Assembly: GCF_003391055.1 (NCBI RefSeq)
Contig: NZ_QUAJ01000003.1
Location: forward strand, 1 to 64,000
Reading direction: 5' to 3'
DNA from: Psychrilyobacter piezotolerans
GTDB taxonomy: Bacteria > Fusobacteriota > Fusobacteriia > Fusobacteriales > Fusobacteriaceae
DNA length: 64,000 nucleotides
Shown: piece by piece, positions 17,524 through 27,098 of the stretch
How the letters are laid out: every line of letters begins with the position of its first letter
How positions within the stretch are numbered: position 1 is the first letter of the stretch
The notes under the pieces: generated by a model
The model's database searches: none
What the model was told of the DNA's origin: nothing
Seen by the model: only the letters and a program-made list of their open reading frames with translations
Position numbers and translations under genes: made by a program

Positions 17524-18963
17524 ATGTTTAAAAAATTATTTGGATTTGGGAAGAAGAAAGCTGAAGCTGATGAAAAAATCAAAGTTGAAAGTGAAGAGTT
17601 AAAAATAAAAGAACAGGAAGAGCTGAAAGTTAAGGAATTAGATGCGTTAAAAATTGAGGAAGAAGCTGAGAGGGTTGAATTAGAAAAACAAGAAGAATTA
17701 AGGGTTAAAGAGGAGAAAGAAAGAAAAGAGTTGGAAGAACTAAGAATTAAAGAGGAGAAAGAAAGAAAAGAGTTGGAAGAACTAAGAATTAAAGAGGAGA
17801 AAGAAAGAAAAGAGCTGGAAGAACTAAGAATTAAAGAAGAGAAAGAAAGAAAAGAGCTGGAAGAACTAAGAATTAAAGAGGAGGAAGAAAGAAAAGAATT
17901 AGAGGCGTTAAAGAAAAAAGAGGAAGAGGAAAGAAAGGAATTAGAGAAATTAAAAATTGAAGAAGAAAATAGAACAGCAATAGAGGCTGAGAAAGAAGCC
18001 AAAAGAAAAGAATTTGAAGAGTTAAAGAAAAAAGAGGAAGCTTCTAAGAAAAAAGGGTTCTTTAAATCCCTGAAGGAAAAACTTGTAAAAACCAGGGAAG
18101 GTCTGTTCGGAAAGATGAAAACTCTTTTTTCCGGTAGAAGTGTAATAGATGACGAGATGTATGAGGAATTGGAAGATCTATTGATACAGTCGGACATTGG
18201 TATGGATATGACTTTAAAAATTGTAGGAGAGTTGGAAAAAGAAGTGAAAAAAAGAGGGATCAAAGATCCTAATTTAGTCTATGATGTATTAAAGGATGTA
18301 ATGGAAGGATTCCTGATAGCTGAGGGAACAGAGCTGGAAGTGAATAAACCCGGGATGAATATAGTCTTGGTAGTAGGAGTAAATGGAGTAGGAAAAACAA
18401 CTACCATTGGAAAGTTAGCAGCGAAATTTGTAAAAGAAGGAAAAAAAGTAGTAATAGGTGCAGGAGATACATTTAGAGCAGCAGCTATTGAGCAGCTGGA
18501 AGAATGGGCAGATAGATCAGGTGCCGATATCATAAAACATGAGCAGGGAAGTGACCCGGGTGCAGTGGTGTTTGACACACTAAAAGCAGGAAAAAATAGA
18601 AATGCTGATGTAGTAATAATAGATACAGCAGGAAGACTGCACAATAAGAATAATCTTATGAAAGAATTAGAGAAGATAAATATCATTATAAAAAAACATG
18701 TAGGAGATACCAGCTATGAAAGTCTATTGGTGATAGACGGGACTACCGGTCAAAACGGATTGAGTCAGGCTAAGGTATTCAATGAGGTAACTCAGTTGAG
18801 TGGATTCGTAGTTACCAAGTTAGATGGAACAGCCAAGGGTGGAATAGTATTTGCAATCTCTGAAGAGCTAAAAAAACCAATTAAATTTATCGGGGTAGGA
18901 GAAGGGATAGAAGACCTCCGTGAATTTAAATCTAAGGAGTATATAGATGCTATTTTTGAGTAA
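17524..18963 (+). CDS. ftsY: Signal recognition particle receptor FtsY
   Basis: 479 residues. The first ~180 are a highly charged coiled-coil A domain built largely from a repeated 14-residue unit (EEKERKELEELRIK). The NG domain follows: VNGVGKTTTIGKLAAKF (G1), DTFRAAA (G2), DTAGRLHNK (G3) and TKLDGTAKGG (G4/G5). FtsY is the SRP receptor GTPase that docks ribosome-nascent chain complexes at the membrane. The long N-terminus makes it larger than the usual ~300-residue Gram-positive form. CCAGGAGG lies before the ATG. Monocistronic, with no obvious terminator after it. Confidence 0.95.
   Translation: MFKKLFGFGKKKAEADEKIKVESEELKIKEQEELKVKELDALKIEEEAERVELEKQEELRVKEEKERKELEELRIKEEKERKELEELRIKEEKERKELEELRIKEEKERKELEELRIKEEEERKELEALKKKEEEERKELEKLKIEEENRTAIEAEKEAKRKEFEELKKKEEASKKKGFFKSLKEKLVKTREGLFGKMKTLFSGRSVIDDEMYEELEDLLIQSDIGMDMTLKIVGELEKEVKKRGIKDPNLVYDVLKDVMEGFLIAEGTELEVNKPGMNIVLVVGVNGVGKTTTIGKLAAKFVKEGKKVVIGAGDTFRAAAIEQLEEWADRSGADIIKHEQGSDPGAVVFDTLKAGKNRNADVVIIDTAGRLHNKNNLMKELEKINIIIKKHVGDTSYESLLVIDGTTGQNGLSQAKVFNEVTQLSGFVVTKLDGTAKGGIVFAISEELKKPIKFIGVGEGIEDLREFKSKEYIDAIFE
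17707..17916 (+). repeat. 42-bp in-frame tandem repeats in ftsY
   Basis: Four near-identical 42-base units start at 17707, 17749, 17791 and 17833 and a fifth, more divergent, at 17875; each encodes 14 residues. Unit differences are mostly single bases (GTT/CTG, GAG/GAA). Copy number probably varies between strains by slippage or recombination without breaking the frame. Confidence 0.9.
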
Positions 18964-19193
18964 AATTTAGAATTGGACAAAAATAAATCAAAAAAAGCTT
19001 TTAAAATAAGCGTAAAAATAATATAATGGTTGTGTTGGAAAAAAAACAGTATAAAAATCTGTTTATAGAAATAAAAGTTTGAAAACAAAACACCGAAAAC
19101 AGTAAGGTTGTAGTGGTTAAAAAAACCGTTTGTATAACTAGAGTAAAATATGTTAATATATATTTAACTATATATATACAGGGAGGATGACTA

Positions 19194-20189
19194 ATGGGAA
19201 TCATTAATCAAATAAAAGAAAAGGCTAAAATGACGCAAAAGACTATCGTTTTACCGGAAGCAACAGATGAAAGAGTGTTGAAAGCAGCACAAGAAATCGT
19301 AAAAGAGGGATTGGCTAAAGTTGTATTGGTAGGAAACGCAGAAACTTTAAATGCAGAAGCGGCAAAAGTAGGAGCTAACTTAGAGGGAGCTGTTATAATT
19401 GATCCAAACACTTTTGAAAATATAGATGCCTATGTGGCGAAATTAGTAGAAAGAAGAGCTAAAAAAGGAATGACTCCAGAAAAGGCTAAAGAGATTTTAA
19501 CTACAGATGTTAACTTCTTTGGTGCTATGATGGTAGCTTTAGGAGATGCAGACGGGATGGTATCTGGATCAGATTCACCTACAGCAAACGTACTTAGAGC
19601 TGGATTCCAAGTAATAGGACCTAAGCCGGGAATGAAAACAGTATCATCTGTATTCATCATGGAATTAAAAAATAAAGTTGAAGAGTATGGAAACATCTTA
19701 ATATTTGGTGACTGTGCAGTAATACCAGAACCTAACTCTCAACAATTAGCTGATATTGCCATGGGTGCAGCTGAAACAGCTAGATCAGTAGCAGGGATTG
19801 AGCCAAAAGTAGCATTGATGACATTCTCAACTAAGGGATCAGCTAAACATGATTCAGTAGATGTAGTAGCAGAAGCAGGAAAAATATTAGCTGAAAGTAA
19901 TGTGAATTTCGAATTTGAAGCTGAATTACAAGCTGATGCAGCATTAGTAGCCGCAGTAGGAGCTAAAAAAGCACCTGGATCAAAAGTAGCAGGAAATGCC
20001 AACATCTTAATATTCCCTAACTTAGCAGCAGGAAATATTGGATATAAATTAGTACAAAGACTGGCTGGAGCAGAAGCTCACGGACCATTATTACAAGGTT
20101 TAGCAGCACCAATCAACGACCTTTCAAGAGGTTGTTCTGTATCTGATATAGTAAACTTAACAGCAATAACATCAGTACAAGCTAACTAA
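19194..20189 (+). CDS. pta: Phosphate acetyltransferase
   Basis: 331 residues, the short single-domain Pta form. Recognised from KTIVLPEATDERVLKAAQEI at the N-terminus, GDADGMVSGSDSPTANVLRAG, VSSVFIMEL and NILIFPNLAAGNIGYKLVQRLAGA near the C-terminus. It converts acetyl-CoA and phosphate to acetyl phosphate, feeding acetate kinase encoded 99 bases downstream. GGGAGGATG precedes the ATG. Codon use is strongly biased toward A/T-ending preferred codons, as in highly expressed genes, like ackA and nifJ nearby. Confidence 0.97.
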   Translation: MGIINQIKEKAKMTQKTIVLPEATDERVLKAAQEIVKEGLAKVVLVGNAETLNAEAAKVGANLEGAVIIDPNTFENIDAYVAKLVERRAKKGMTPEKAKEILTTDVNFFGAMMVALGDADGMVSGSDSPTANVLRAGFQVIGPKPGMKTVSSVFIMELKNKVEEYGNILIFGDCAVIPEPNSQQLADIAMGAAETARSVAGIEPKVALMTFSTKGSAKHDSVDVVAEAGKILAESNVNFEFEAELQADAALVAAVGAKKAPGSKVAGNANILIFPNLAAGNIGYKLVQRLAGAEAHGPLLQGLAAPINDLSRGCSVSDIVNLTAITSVQAN

Positions 20190-20288
20190 TAGATAAAATA
20201 GTAGGGGTTAGAAATAGCTCCTACAAAAATAATATAGATGATAAGTGAAATATATATCATCAAAATAAAATCTAGGAGGAAATAATTA

Positions 20289-21482
20289 ATGAAAGTTTTA
20301 GTAATTAACTGTGGTAGTTCATCTTTAAAGTACCAACTTATCAACCCATCAACTGAAGAGGTTTTCGCAATCGGTCTATGTGACAGAATAGGAATCCACG
20401 GATCTAAGTTTGAGTATGAAGTACCAGCTACAGATTTCGAATTAGAGTTAGAGCATGATATGCCTACACATAAGGAAGCTTTAGAATTAGTATTAAATAC
20501 ATTAACAGGAGAGCATGGAGTAATTGCTGATATCAACGAAGTTGACGCAGTTGGACATAGAATAGTACATGGTGGAGAAGAATTCACGACATCTGTATTA
20601 TTAGATGAAAAAGTAATGGCAGGAATCGAAGCTAACAATGATTTAGCACCATTACATAACCCAGCTAACTTATTAGGTGTAAAAACTTGTATGGAACTTA
20701 TTCCTGGAAAGCCTAATGTAGGAGTATTTGATACAGCATTCCACCAAACTATGCCAGCAAAAGCATTTATGTATCCATTACCATATGCTGACTATACTGA
20801 GTTAAAAGTAAGAAAATATGGATTCCACGGAACTTCTCATAAATTTGTTGCTGGATTAGCTAACGATTTATTAGGAAACCCAGCTAACTCAAAAGTAATC
20901 GTATGTCACTTAGGAAACGGAGCATCTATATCAGCTGTTAAAGATGGTAAATCAGTAGATACTTCAATGGGATTAACTCCATTACAAGGATTAATGATGG
21001 GAACTAGATGTGGAGATATCGACCCAGCAGCAGCATTATTTATTAAAGCTAAGAGAGATTTAACTGATAAAGAGATAGATGCTAGAATGAACAAAAAATC
21101 TGGAATCTTAGGAATCTTCGAAAAGTCATCTGACTGTAGAGACCTTGAAATTGCAAGAGAAGGTGGAGATGAAAGAGCAGCATTAGCTATCGATATGATG
21201 ACTTACAGAATCAGAGCTTATATCGCATCATATGCAGCAGCTATGGGTGGAGTAGACATGATCTGTTTCACAGGTGGAATTGGAGAAAACTCTAACTTAA
21301 TAAGATCTAAATCTTTAGAAGGATTAGAATTTATGGGTGTAGAATTAGACGAAGCTGTTAACTCAGTAAGAAAGAAAGGATCTGTAAAATTATCTACAGA
21401 GACTTCTAAAGTAGCTATCTACAAGATCCAAACAAATGAAGAATTAGTAATTGCTAGAGATACATTAGCAATAGTTAAATAA
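20289..21482 (+). CDS. ackA: Acetate kinase
   Basis: 397 residues, full family length. Motifs: VINCGSSSLKYQL (phosphate-1), GHRIVHGG, GFHGTSHKF, CHLGNGASISAVKDGKS, DTSMGLTPLQGLMMGTRCGDIDP and FTGGIGEN. It makes ATP and acetate from acetyl phosphate, the main substrate-level ATP step in fermenters. TAGGAGG lies upstream of the ATG. Co-transcription with pta is likely; a strong terminator follows. Confidence 0.97.
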   Translation: MKVLVINCGSSSLKYQLINPSTEEVFAIGLCDRIGIHGSKFEYEVPATDFELELEHDMPTHKEALELVLNTLTGEHGVIADINEVDAVGHRIVHGGEEFTTSVLLDEKVMAGIEANNDLAPLHNPANLLGVKTCMELIPGKPNVGVFDTAFHQTMPAKAFMYPLPYADYTELKVRKYGFHGTSHKFVAGLANDLLGNPANSKVIVCHLGNGASISAVKDGKSVDTSMGLTPLQGLMMGTRCGDIDPAAALFIKAKRDLTDKEIDARMNKKSGILGIFEKSSDCRDLEIAREGGDERAALAIDMMTYRIRAYIASYAAAMGGVDMICFTGGIGENSNLIRSKSLEGLEFMGVELDEAVNSVRKKGSVKLSTETSKVAIYKIQTNEELVIARDTLAIVK

Positions 21483-21487
21483 TTTTT

Positions 21488-21519
21488 AAAACTACCAGAT
21501 TAATCTGGTAGTTTTTTTT
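21488..21519 (+). terminator. Terminator of pta-ackA
   Basis: AAAACTACCAGA pairs with TCTGGTAGTTTT across TTAA, followed by more T residues. Confidence 0.9.
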
Positions 21520-21987
21520 GTTTTAAATTTAGCTACTAATTAACACCGATGTAAAGAATAAACGAAAAACCTTCTGCCTTATGACTGTAAAAGCTTATAA
21601 AATTTGTGTAATCTGCGACAAAATAAAAAAATAAAAGCTGATGCTGTGCATAGTGATCATTGTCTCTCTGTATTGAAATTATTATGATTCTAAAAAATGT
21701 CCATAAAAACGGGAATATATAGAATTTTGTAAAGTATAATCATACAAAAACTTAGAGGATCAAAGGTTTTAACCTCTGTAATGTTAAGTGAAAAAAGTAG
21801 TTAACTGTTTTAAAGTGGTTATATATAACGTTTTGAGAACGAAAAAAGTGTAAAAAGAGATAAATGGTAAAAAAAAACAATGATTTATTGACAAAATATT
21901 GCTAGTGAAGTAAAATTGTACATGAAAGATATTTTATTTTTACTGAAACCAATAAAATATAATTAAAATTTTCAGGAGGTCACAAAA
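21520..21987. other. 468-bp upstream region of nifJ
   Basis: No gene is visible. It contains one copy of the ATCTGYGACA repeat (21597-21621), several AGTTAACT/GTTAA-type stretches between 21780 and 21830 that could be sites for a redox regulator such as Rex (not demonstrable by eye), and a strong promoter at 21888-21916. Confidence 0.5.
21888..21916 (+). promoter_or_regulatory. Strong promoter of nifJ
   Basis: A consensus TTGACA (21888-21893) and TAAAAT (21911-21916) are 17 bases apart, about 70 bases before the start codon. Confidence 0.75.
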
Positions 21988-24900
21988 ATGGCTAAAACTA
22001 TGCAAACAATGGACGGAAACCAAGCTGCAGCGTGGGTATCATACGCATTCACAGAAGTAGCAGGAATCTATCCTATAACACCATCATCACCAATGGCAGA
22101 ATACACTGATTCATGGGCAGCTCAAGGTAAGAAAAACTTATTTGGAGTACCTGTAAAGTTAGTAGAAATGCAATCGGAAGCAGGAGCAGCAGGAACAGTT
22201 CATGGAGCGTTACAAGCAGGAGCTTTAACGACTACTTATACAGCATCACAAGGATTATTATTAAAAATACCTAACATGTATAAGATCGCTGGAGAATTAT
22301 TACCTTCAGTAATCCATGTATCAGCTAGATCATTATCAGCTCAAGCATTATCTATATTTGGAGATCACTCAGATATATATGCTGCAAGACAAACTGGTTA
22401 TGCAATGTTAGCATCTGGGTCTGTACAAGAAGTAATGGATCTTGCAGGTGTGGCACATTTAGCAACATTTAAGACAAGAATACCTTTCATGCATTTCTTC
22501 GATGGTTTCAGAACTTCACATGAAATCAACAAAGTAGAAGTTATGGATTATGCAGATTTAGATAGATTATTAGATAGGGAAGCTGTACAAGAGTTCAGAG
22601 ACAGAGCAATCAACCCTCACCACCCAGTGACTAGAGGAACAGCTCAAAACGATGATATCTACTTCCAAGCTAGAGAAGCTCAAAATAAATATTATAATGC
22701 AGTACCTGCAGCAGTTGCAGAATATATGGAAGAAATTTCAAAGATTACAGGAAGAGAATATAAGCCATTCACTTACTATGGAGCAGCAGATGCTGAAAGA
22801 ATCATAGTAGCTATGGGATCGGTTACAGAGACTATCAAAGAAACTGTAGATCATTTAGTAGCAAATGGAGAAAAAGTAGGATTATTATCTGTTCACTTAT
22901 ACAGACCATTCTCTGCTGAATACTTCATGAACGTATTACCAAAAACAGTTAAAACAATATCTATATTAGATAGAACTAAAGAACCTGGAGCAAATGGAGA
23001 ACCTTTATACCTTGACGTAGTTGAGTTATTCAAAGATGACAAAAATGCACCAAAAATCGTTGGAGGAAGATACGGATTATCTTCTAAAGATACTACACCT
23101 GCTCAAATAGTAGCTGTATTTGAAAATGCAAAATCAGATACTCCTAAAGAAGGATTCACAGTAGGAATCGTCGATGACGTTACTCATTTATCATTACCAG
23201 TAGGAGAAGCTGTATCAGTAGTTGCTGAGAACGTAAAAGAATGTTTATTCTTCGGATTAGGATCTGACGGTACTGTAGGAGCTAACAAGAACTCAATCAA
23301 AATCATTGGAGATAAGACTGATCTTTATGCTCAAGCTTACTTCGCATATGATTCAAAGAAATCTGGAGGAGTTACTAGATCTCACTTAAGATTCGGTAAA
23401 GACCCTATCAGATCAACTTACTTAATCAACAGACCTTCATTCGTAGCATGTTCTACTCCTTCTTACTTAGGTAAGTATGATATGACAAGTGGATTGAAAA
23501 AAGGTGGAACTTTCTTATTAAACTGTGTATGGGATGCAGAGGAAACAATTGCAAACTTACCTAACTCAGTTAAGATTAAATTAGCTAAAGCAGAAGCTAA
23601 ATTATTCATAATCAATGCAAATAAATTAGCAGCAGAAATCGGATTAGGAAACAGAACTAACACAATAATGCAATCAGCATTCTTCAAGTTAGCTAACGTA
23701 ATCCCGTTCGAAGAAGCTCAAGAATATATGAAAGAGTATACTTATAAGTCATACATCAAAAAAGGTCAAGATATCGTTGACATGAACTATGAAGCAATAG
23801 ATAGAGGAGCAGGAGAATTAGTAGAAGTTACTGTAGACCCAGCTTGGATCAACTTACAATATGAAACTGCTGAAGAAGCTTACAAAGGTACTGAATTTGT
23901 AGAAAGAATCGCTAAACCAGTAAACGCTATCAAAGGATATGATTTACCAGTATCAGCATTTGATGGATATGAAGACGGTACATTTGAAAATGGATCTACA
24001 GCATTTGAAAAGAGAGGAGTAGCAGTAAACGTTCCTCACTGGGTTCCTGAGAACTGTATCCAATGTAACCAATGTTCATTCGTATGTCCACATGCAGTAA
24101 TCAGACCTTTCTTAATCAATGAAGAAGAAAAAGCCAATGCTCCAGAAGGTATGAAAACTTTAAAAGTTATTGGAAAAGCTGAAGGTGTAGAATACAGATT
24201 ACAAGTTTCACCACTTGACTGTACAGGTTGTGGAGTATGTGCCAACGTATGTCCGGCTCCTAAAGGAAAAGCTTTAGTTATGACTCCAATTGCTGAAGAA
24301 ATGCCTGAGCAAAAATTCGCTGATTACTTATTCAACGAAGTAACTTACAAGAAAGAAATCATGGGAACTGCAAATGTTAAAACTTCTCAATTTGCACAAC
24401 CTTTATTCGAATTCCATGGAGCGTGTGCTGGATGTGGAGAAACTCCATACATCAAGTTAATCACTCAATTATTCGGAGATAGAATGATGGTAGCAAACGC
24501 AACTGGTTGTTCATCAATATACGGTGGATCAGCTCCATCAACTCCTTACTGTACAAACGGCTGCGGAGAAGGTCCAGCTTGGGCATCATCATTATTTGAA
24601 GATAATGCAGAGTTCGGATACGGAATGCACGTTGCTGTAGAAGCATTAAGAGATAGATTAGAAGTAGAAATGGAAAAAATCATGGATAAAGTTACTCCAG
24701 AAGTAGCAGAATTATTCAAAGATTGGAAAGAAAATAGAACTGATGGAGAGAAGACTCAGGAAATCAGAACTAAATTATTACCATTAATCGAAGGTAAAGA
24801 AGAAGCTAAAGAAGTAGTATCATTAAAAGACTACATCACTAAGAAATCACAATGGATCTTCGGTGGAGACGGTTGGGCAAATGACATCGGTTACGGTGGA

Positions 24901-25512
24901 ATAGATCACGTTTTAGCTACATCTGATGACATCAACATCTTAGTAATGGATACAGAGATGTATTCAAATACTGGTGGACAAGCATCAAAAGCATCACCAA
25001 CTGGATCAGTAGTTAAGTTTGCTGCAGCTGGAATGCCATTAAAGAAAAAAGATTTAGCTGCTATCTGCATGTCTTACGGGCATATCTATGTAGCTCAAGT
25101 ATCTATGGGTGGAAGCCAAGCTCAATACTTAAAAGCTGTTAAAGAAGCAGAAGCTCATAAAGGACCATCTATCATAATTGCATACGCACCTTGTATCTCT
25201 CATGGTGTAAGAAAAGGTATGGGACACTCTCAAACAGAAATGAAATTAGCTACTGAATGTGGTTACTGGCCATTATTCAGATTTGATCCTAAATTAGAAT
25301 TAGAAGGTAAGAACCCATTACAAATCGATTCTAAAGAACCTAACTGGGACAAATATGAAGAGTTCTTATTAGGAGAGACTAGATACTTAACATTAACTAA
25401 GTCTAATCCTGAAAGAGCAAAAGAATTATTCGCTAAGAATAAATCAGAAGCTCAAAAGAAAATCAGACACTATAAGAGATTAGCTGCACTTGACTACTCT
25501 CAAGGTCTATAA
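21988..25512 (+). CDS. nifJ: Pyruvate:ferredoxin (flavodoxin) oxidoreductase
   Basis: 1174 residues, a full-length single-chain PFOR. The N-terminal pyruvate-binding domain contains YPITPSSPMAEYTDSWAA and the gamma-like region FFGLGSDGTVGANKNSIK. Two 4Fe-4S clusters are in CIQCNQCSFVCPH and CTGCGVCANVCP, and a third set lies in CAGCGETPY with the TPP site GDGWANDIGYGGIDH. It oxidises pyruvate with CoA to acetyl-CoA and CO2 and reduces ferredoxin or flavodoxin. CAGGAGG precedes the ATG. Very biased codon use and the strong promoter point to high expression. The acetyl-CoA feeds Pta-AckA upstream. Confidence 0.97.
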   Translation: MAKTMQTMDGNQAAAWVSYAFTEVAGIYPITPSSPMAEYTDSWAAQGKKNLFGVPVKLVEMQSEAGAAGTVHGALQAGALTTTYTASQGLLLKIPNMYKIAGELLPSVIHVSARSLSAQALSIFGDHSDIYAARQTGYAMLASGSVQEVMDLAGVAHLATFKTRIPFMHFFDGFRTSHEINKVEVMDYADLDRLLDREAVQEFRDRAINPHHPVTRGTAQNDDIYFQAREAQNKYYNAVPAAVAEYMEEISKITGREYKPFTYYGAADAERIIVAMGSVTETIKETVDHLVANGEKVGLLSVHLYRPFSAEYFMNVLPKTVKTISILDRTKEPGANGEPLYLDVVELFKDDKNAPKIVGGRYGLSSKDTTPAQIVAVFENAKSDTPKEGFTVGIVDDVTHLSLPVGEAVSVVAENVKECLFFGLGSDGTVGANKNSIKIIGDKTDLYAQAYFAYDSKKSGGVTRSHLRFGKDPIRSTYLINRPSFVACSTPSYLGKYDMTSGLKKGGTFLLNCVWDAEETIANLPNSVKIKLAKAEAKLFIINANKLAAEIGLGNRTNTIMQSAFFKLANVIPFEEAQEYMKEYTYKSYIKKGQDIVDMNYEAIDRGAGELVEVTVDPAWINLQYETAEEAYKGTEFVERIAKPVNAIKGYDLPVSAFDGYEDGTFENGSTAFEKRGVAVNVPHWVPENCIQCNQCSFVCPHAVIRPFLINEEEKANAPEGMKTLKVIGKAEGVEYRLQVSPLDCTGCGVCANVCPAPKGKALVMTPIAEEMPEQKFADYLFNEVTYKKEIMGTANVKTSQFAQPLFEFHGACAGCGETPYIKLITQLFGDRMMVANATGCSSIYGGSAPSTPYCTNGCGEGPAWASSLFEDNAEFGYGMHVAVEALRDRLEVEMEKIMDKVTPEVAELFKDWKENRTDGEKTQEIRTKLLPLIEGKEEAKEVVSLKDYITKKSQWIFGGDGWANDIGYGGIDHVLATSDDINILVMDTEMYSNTGGQASKASPTGSVVKFAAAGMPLKKKDLAAICMSYGHIYVAQVSMGGSQAQYLKAVKEAEAHKGPSIIIAYAPCISHGVRKGMGHSQTEMKLATECGYWPLFRFDPKLELEGKNPLQIDSKEPNWDKYEEFLLGETRYLTLTKSNPERAKELFAKNKSEAQKKIRHYKRLAALDYSQGL

Positions 25513-25528
25513 TTTATCCTCTTCCTCT

Positions 25529-25587
25529 TAGGAGTGAGAATAAAGTAGATGTATAGAAAAAGGACTGGAATTTTCCAGTCCTTTTTT
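25529..25587 (+). repeat. Terminator-containing direct repeat, left copy
   Basis: This is the nifJ terminator (AAAAAGGACTGGAA mirrored by TTCCAGTCCTTTTT) plus about 25 bases before it. The same block recurs at 27905-27962, with 27 bases identical (25547-25573 and 27923-27949). Here both hairpin arms are intact. Confidence 0.8.
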
Positions 25588-25641
25588 CATTCTTCAATGT
25601 TTTAAGCTTAATTTTATTATTTTTTTTTAATATACATTAAT

Positions 25642-26979
25642 TTATAGAACTGGAATTGTTATAACTTTTTTATTTTTATAGAATTTAATAAGTGTTATGG
25701 AAATAAATAATGTGAATAATTCAGAGACAGTAGTCACTATCCATACCGAATGTTTTCCGAAAAAATAAGGCAGAATAATCAATAATATTAAGATTAGGAT
25801 AACCCCCCTGGCCAAGGAGATAATACTGGCTTTTTTAGGGTGTTCAATGGCAGTGAAAAATCCAGAAGTTACAATATTGATCCCGACCATTATAAAAGAA
25901 AGAGAAAATATTTTTTTTGCCTCTGCAGTTAATCTTATAAGATTTAAATCGTTTAAGAAAAGGGAACTGATAGATTTACTAAAAAATAAAACAACTACAT
26001 AGGAAAAAATTCCAATTATACATGCAGCCTTTAAAGTGAGAAAGAGTAACTGTTTTTTTCTTTTAAAATCTTCTTGTCCATTTAAATAACTGATTATAGG
26101 CTGCATCCCTTGAGTGAGGCCGAGCATGGTCATGAGAACGAGGTTGTTTGTATACCCTATGACACTAAAAACTGCGAGACCATCGGTACCGTAGGAATTA
26201 AAGATAACCCTATTAAATGCAAATAAAATAAATCCTACGGAAAGTTCTGTGATAAAATCCGGAATTCCGATTTTAATCAGTCGAAATAATTTTTTTAAAC
26301 TTAATTTTATCCTTATAAATTTCAAGGTAGAATTTTTTTTTAGGAAGAAAGAAACAAGGATAATCCCCTGAATAACCTGGGCACACCCTGTGGCAATGGC
26401 AGCTCCCCTAAGACCTAAGGGAAATACAATTACTAAAAAATAATCCAAAATAATATTGGTAACAGCGGCTATCCCCACTACAAACATTGCAACCATTGGT
26501 TTTCCTTCCACCTTGATGAGGACTTCCAGGGCATAGGCAATCAGGTAAAATGTATTGAAAAATAATAGGGTACTCAGGTATTCTACAACCAGGGGGATCA
26601 TCTCTCTGCGAGCCCCTAAAAAATTAGCTAATTCGTATCGAAAGATAAAACTAGCACTGCAAATGATAAATCCAATTAACCCTAAAAAACAAAGGGATAG
26701 AGTAAAATATTCCCTGGATTTTTTAAGTTCACCCCTGCCCAGGCAGGTGCTGATCAGGGTAGAAGCCCCTATTGAAATCATAATAGATATGGCAAAAGAA
26801 AAATTTAGAAAAGGCATGGATAAATTTACTGCAGCCAGGGCCTCTGCTCCTACTCCCCGGCCAACAAAGATCCCGTCAACTATGGTGTATAGAGAAAATA
26901 TCCACATGGACAGGATAGATGGGAAGGCATATTTGAAAAGGGTTTTAGTAATTCCCTTTTTTTTGATAGTTATATTCAT
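25642..26979 (-). CDS. MATE-family efflux pump, MerR-controlled
   Basis: 445 residues with twelve predicted helices and the MATE pattern (KYAFPSILSMWIFSLYTIVDGIFVGRGVGAEALAAVNLSMP at the start; GLTQGMQPIISYLNGQ in the second half). It should expel cationic drugs using Na+ or H+. It is divergent from a MerR-type regulator gene, and its promoter has the over-long spacer that MerR proteins untwist, so induction by the drug is likely. AGGAGATG precedes the start. Both genes lie between duplicated terminator blocks. Confidence 0.88.
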   Translation of the reverse strand: MNITIKKKGITKTLFKYAFPSILSMWIFSLYTIVDGIFVGRGVGAEALAAVNLSMPFLNFSFAISIMISIGASTLISTCLGRGELKKSREYFTLSLCFLGLIGFIICSASFIFRYELANFLGARREMIPLVVEYLSTLLFFNTFYLIAYALEVLIKVEGKPMVAMFVVGIAAVTNIILDYFLVIVFPLGLRGAAIATGCAQVIQGIILVSFFLKKNSTLKFIRIKLSLKKLFRLIKIGIPDFITELSVGFILFAFNRVIFNSYGTDGLAVFSVIGYTNNLVLMTMLGLTQGMQPIISYLNGQEDFKRKKQLLFLTLKAACIIGIFSYVVVLFFSKSISSLFLNDLNLIRLTAEAKKIFSLSFIMVGINIVTSGFFTAIEHPKKASIISLARGVILILILLIILPYFFGKHSVWIVTTVSELFTLFISITLIKFYKNKKVITIPVL

Positions 26980-27001
26980 AAAAAAACATCTCCTTTAATT
27001 A

Positions 27002-27032
27002 ATTATAAACCTTAGAACCGTTCTAAGGTCAA
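27002..27032 (-). promoter_or_regulatory. MerR-type promoter/operator of the MATE gene
   Basis: On the minus strand TTGACC (27027-27032) and a perfect TATAAT (27002-27007) are 19 bases apart. The spacer is filled by a palindrome with ten-base arms, ACCTTAGAAC and GTTCTAAGGT (27009-27029). This is the standard design for activation by a MerR-family protein. Confidence 0.88.
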
Positions 27033-27098
27033 TAGAGGATTTTTTTATAGTAGTTGACTAAAATAAGTAAAGGTGTTATTTTTTATGGGGGTGATATG

